A stretch of 6,431 nucleotides of DNA from positions 1 through 6,431 of the forward strand of contig JADZBW010000404.1 of assembly GCA_020851885.1 (NCBI GenBank), in the 5' to 3' direction. The notes below the pieces were generated by a model that saw nothing but the letters and a program-made list of their open reading frames with translations, had not been told where the DNA came from and made no database searches. The position numbers and the translations under genes were made by a program. Below, piece after piece: positions 4,987 to 6,431 of the stretch; the stretch's first letter is position 1, and every line of letters starts with the position of its first letter. This DNA is from Fimbriimonadaceae bacterium. GTDB taxonomy: Bacteria; Armatimonadota; Fimbriimonadia; Fimbriimonadales; Fimbriimonadaceae.

Positions 4987-5547
4987 CTATCCGAGGGCCA
5001 CGGTCAGATCCCTCTTTAGCAGGCTTCGCGCTCGAAACAACCAACTCTTGATCGGTCCTTCCGGCGCCTGCAATTCGTCCGCGATCTCGTTGACGTCCAT
5101 GTGTCGAAAGTGCCGCAAGAAGACGATCTGGCGGTACTTTGCGGGAAGTCGGTCGATGGCATCCATCACCTGTTCCCGCTCAAAGCTCTCCTCCGCTTGC
5201 GTCGAGAGGCTTTCCGAACTGTCGCACAGCATATACTCATGCTGATCGAGCGGTTCGCTCTCATGCTTGCGGCTCCGCACCATATCGATGCAGACGTTGG
5301 AACAAATGCGGCACAGCCATGGCTTCAGCGGGCGATCTGGATCGAAATCCTTGATCGCTCGGAACGCCTTGACCAGGGTTTCCTGGACCGCGTCGTTCGC
5401 GTCGTCGGCGTTGCGCAACATGCGTTTCGCAACCTGATATAGCGTTGGTCGGTAGAGATCTGAGATGAGCTCGAAGGCAACCGACTCGCCTTTTGAAGCT
5501 CGCTGGATGAGTTGGCCCTCACAGCAGGGGACCGTCGCTGGTGTCAT
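4987..5547 (-). CDS. ECF-family RNA polymerase sigma factor
   Basis: A 186-aa extracytoplasmic-function (sigma-70 group 4) factor of usual length that directs core RNA polymerase to a small regulon. Region 2 spans about 22-95, with DANDAVQETLVKAFRAIKDF (-10 recognition and core binding) and PWLCRICSNVCIDMVR. Region 4 spans about 125-182, with LPAKYRQIVFLRHFRHMD and the helix-turn-helix VNEIADELQAPEGPIKSWLFRAR for the -35 element. Region 3 is absent, as in the class. A TAG stop lies directly before the ATG (5545-5547), so the frame cannot extend; the ribosome binding site is weak (AGGTGAAG, far upstream). No anti-sigma gene follows. It is divergent from an exported protein gene at 5743 that could be its target or regulator. 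Oddly it has six cysteines, including C79-x2-C82-x3-C86 in region 2. Confidence 0.95.
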   Translation of the reverse strand: MTPATVPCCEGQLIQRASKGESVAFELISDLYRPTLYQVAKRMLRNADDANDAVQETLVKAFRAIKDFDPDRPLKPWLCRICSNVCIDMVRSRKHESEPLDQHEYMLCDSSESLSTQAEESFEREQVMDAIDRLPAKYRQIVFLRHFRHMDVNEIADELQAPEGPIKSWLFRARSLLKRDLTVALG

Positions 5548-5601
5548 CTAATTTTTCTTTTCTTCACCTTTCCCACCATTCATTCTAAGATGGTTTTGCC
5601 A

Positions 5602-5617
5602 GGTAACCATGGTAACC
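5602..5617. repeat. Tandem GGTAACC repeat
   Basis: GGTAACC occurs twice with a 9-bp period (5602-5608 and 5611-5617), separated by AT. It lies 55-70 bp upstream of the sigma factor ATG. It may be a regulator site or, given the GGTAAC/GGTTAC core, part of ECF-type -35 elements for autoregulation; the latter is speculative. Confidence 0.4.
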
Positions 5618-5628
5618 ACGTAAAGTTA

Positions 5629-5648
5629 GGCATATGGTCCTATATGCC
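5629..5648. promoter_or_regulatory. Perfect GGCATAT-N6-ATATGCC dyad
   Basis: A 7-bp perfect inverted repeat with a 6-bp centre (GGTCCT) lies 81 bp from the sigma ATG and 94 bp from the ATG of the divergent gene. Its symmetry and placement suit a dimeric regulator acting on one or both promoters. As RNA it could also form a hairpin in a leader. Confidence 0.5.
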
Positions 5649-5742
5649 TTCGATCCGGCAAATCCAAAACCAGGCAAATTCGCTAGCCGGGTTTTTCCCC
5701 GGGAGGGTTAGGAAAACCACTGGCCTGCCGAAAATTCCGATT

Positions 5743-6431
5743 ATGTTAGAGGCACGGAAGCTTCTCTACTCGATGATGCTGGTCGCTCCAGTCGCACTGA
5801 TGGCCGGTATCGGCGTTCATGCCCGCAGCTACGAGGACCCATTTCAATTCCCTGACTCGGGTGCGGATCACCGACGAATCAACGCTTACATTCCGCTGGT
5901 CATTGAAACCAAGCAGAAAGTGACGGAATTTGGAACGACGAGCGAAGCCGTAGACAGAGACCTTGCCAAGAAGTGGTTGGCCGCTAAGGAAAGTGGGGAA
6001 TTGCAGCCTCTTTCACCAGTCGGGACCGATGAATTCGTGCCTACCGGAATCAAAGGCAAGATCCTGGAGTGCCAACTTCAGGTCAGCAAGCGGCTCATTC
6101 AATTTGCCCAGCAGAGAAGGGAGCGCGGCCAAAACGCGGCGGCGCTTCAAAACCTCGTTTTGGCATCGAATGTCGCGAATATCATGAAGTATTCGAACTT
6201 CAACACTTTCTTTCGCTGCACATTGATGCAGTCGCACGCAATCTCCCAATTGGACAAGGTTTTCGACGATCTGAACGAGGATGAGCAGAAGACGGCGGTG
6301 GCCACCATTCGCGAAATTCGCGATCACCACGGCAAATTGGGGATCATGGCGAACCGTGCGAGGAAGATCGTGATCGACGCGATCACCGTCCATGAGGATA
6401 TCGACGTGGCCCTTGCGAGCGCCGATCGCGC
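5743..6431 (+). CDS. Exported protein of unknown function (3' end cut by window)
   Basis: The frame from ATG 5743 stays open for 229 codons to the window edge, so the C-terminus is missing. I do not recognise the family. The N-terminus MLEARKLLYSMM followed by a hydrophobic stretch LVAPVALMAGIGVHA is a plausible signal peptide (cleavage near VHA-R) or membrane anchor. The rest is mostly charged, with predicted helices: KQKVTEFGTTSEAVDRDLAK, CQLQVSKRLIQFAQQRRERG, DKVFDDLNEDEQKTA and RKIVIDAITVHEDID. Two cysteines are visible in the mature part (in LECQL and FRCTL). No Shine-Dalgarno sequence precedes the ATG; ATG codons at 5773 and 5776 are alternative starts. Divergent transcription from the ECF sigma gene suggests a regulatory link, either as a target or a partner, but the sequence gives no proof. 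Confidence 0.8.
   Translation, partial: MLEARKLLYSMMLVAPVALMAGIGVHARSYEDPFQFPDSGADHRRINAYIPLVIETKQKVTEFGTTSEAVDRDLAKKWLAAKESGELQPLSPVGTDEFVPTGIKGKILECQLQVSKRLIQFAQQRRERGQNAAALQNLVLASNVANIMKYSNFNTFFRCTLMQSHAISQLDKVFDDLNEDEQKTAVATIREIRDHHGKLGIMANRARKIVIDAITVHEDIDVALASADR

Larger units (their letters stand above)
5548..5742. promoter_or_regulatory. Divergent intergenic region with operator-like repeats
   Basis: This 195-bp region separates the sigma gene from the divergent exported-protein gene and must hold both promoters. On the minus strand TAGAAT, about 35 nt before the sigma ATG, is a possible -10, but no good -35 goes with it. Between the genes are a GGCATAT/ATATGCC dyad (5629-5648), a tandem GGTAACC repeat (5602-5617) and a CCGGG/CCCGG hairpin (5687-5702). 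No promoter can be assigned to the rightward gene with confidence. Confidence 0.5.

Noticed and set aside
5687..5702. CCGGG/CCCGG hairpin as a terminator or riboswitch
   Set aside because: The stem is only 5 bp, no T tract follows in either direction, and no further conserved structure is visible around it.

Overview
The window looks like a bacterial chromosome of moderately high GC with strong AGGAGG ribosome binding sites. Nothing in it fixes the phylum. The style of the ECF sigma factor and of the exported orphan protein would fit an environmental, poorly cultured group such as Armatimonadota/Fimbriimonadia, but that is a low-confidence guess. All genes except the rightmost read leftward (minus strand).

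Right part (about 3705-6431) is host-like. A partial, probably exported protein of unknown function (5743 to the window edge, plus strand) is divergent from an ECF sigma factor (4987-5547). Their 195-bp shared intergenic region holds a perfect GGCATAT/ATATGCC dyad and a tandem GGTAACC repeat. The sigma gene ends at a 10-bp-stem hairpin. It is followed by an Mrp/NBP35-type Fe-S carrier ATPase (3748-4815), which starts at GTG without a visible Shine-Dalgarno sequence and has two 10-bp repeats exactly 20 bp apart upstream. The Mrp gene ends at a clear rho-independent terminator (3705-3730).

Left part (about 1-3693) is a compact phage-derived head operon of six genes. In transcription order these are a Mu gpI-like prohead protease with a probable C-terminal scaffold region, a small beta-rich cement-like protein, a Mu gpT-like major capsid protein, an 87-aa membrane-type protein coupled to the capsid gene, a gp6-like head-tail adaptor and a 100-aa stopper/head-closure-like protein. 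It has its own promoter (TTGACT-N18-TATAAC), whose spacer is filled by a perfect 18-bp operator-like palindrome, and it ends at a hairpin at the left edge (9-30). All six reading frames are intact.

The striking point is what is missing. Terminase, portal and minor head gene normally precede the protease in Mu-like phages, but here the protease is the promoter-proximal gene directly behind the mrp terminator, and no tail genes follow before the terminator-like hairpin. The window therefore shows a self-contained, apparently regulated capsid-plus-neck cassette. It could be one locus of a dispersed gene transfer agent, a domesticated capsid system or a satellite-like element. Which of these it is cannot be decided from this window.
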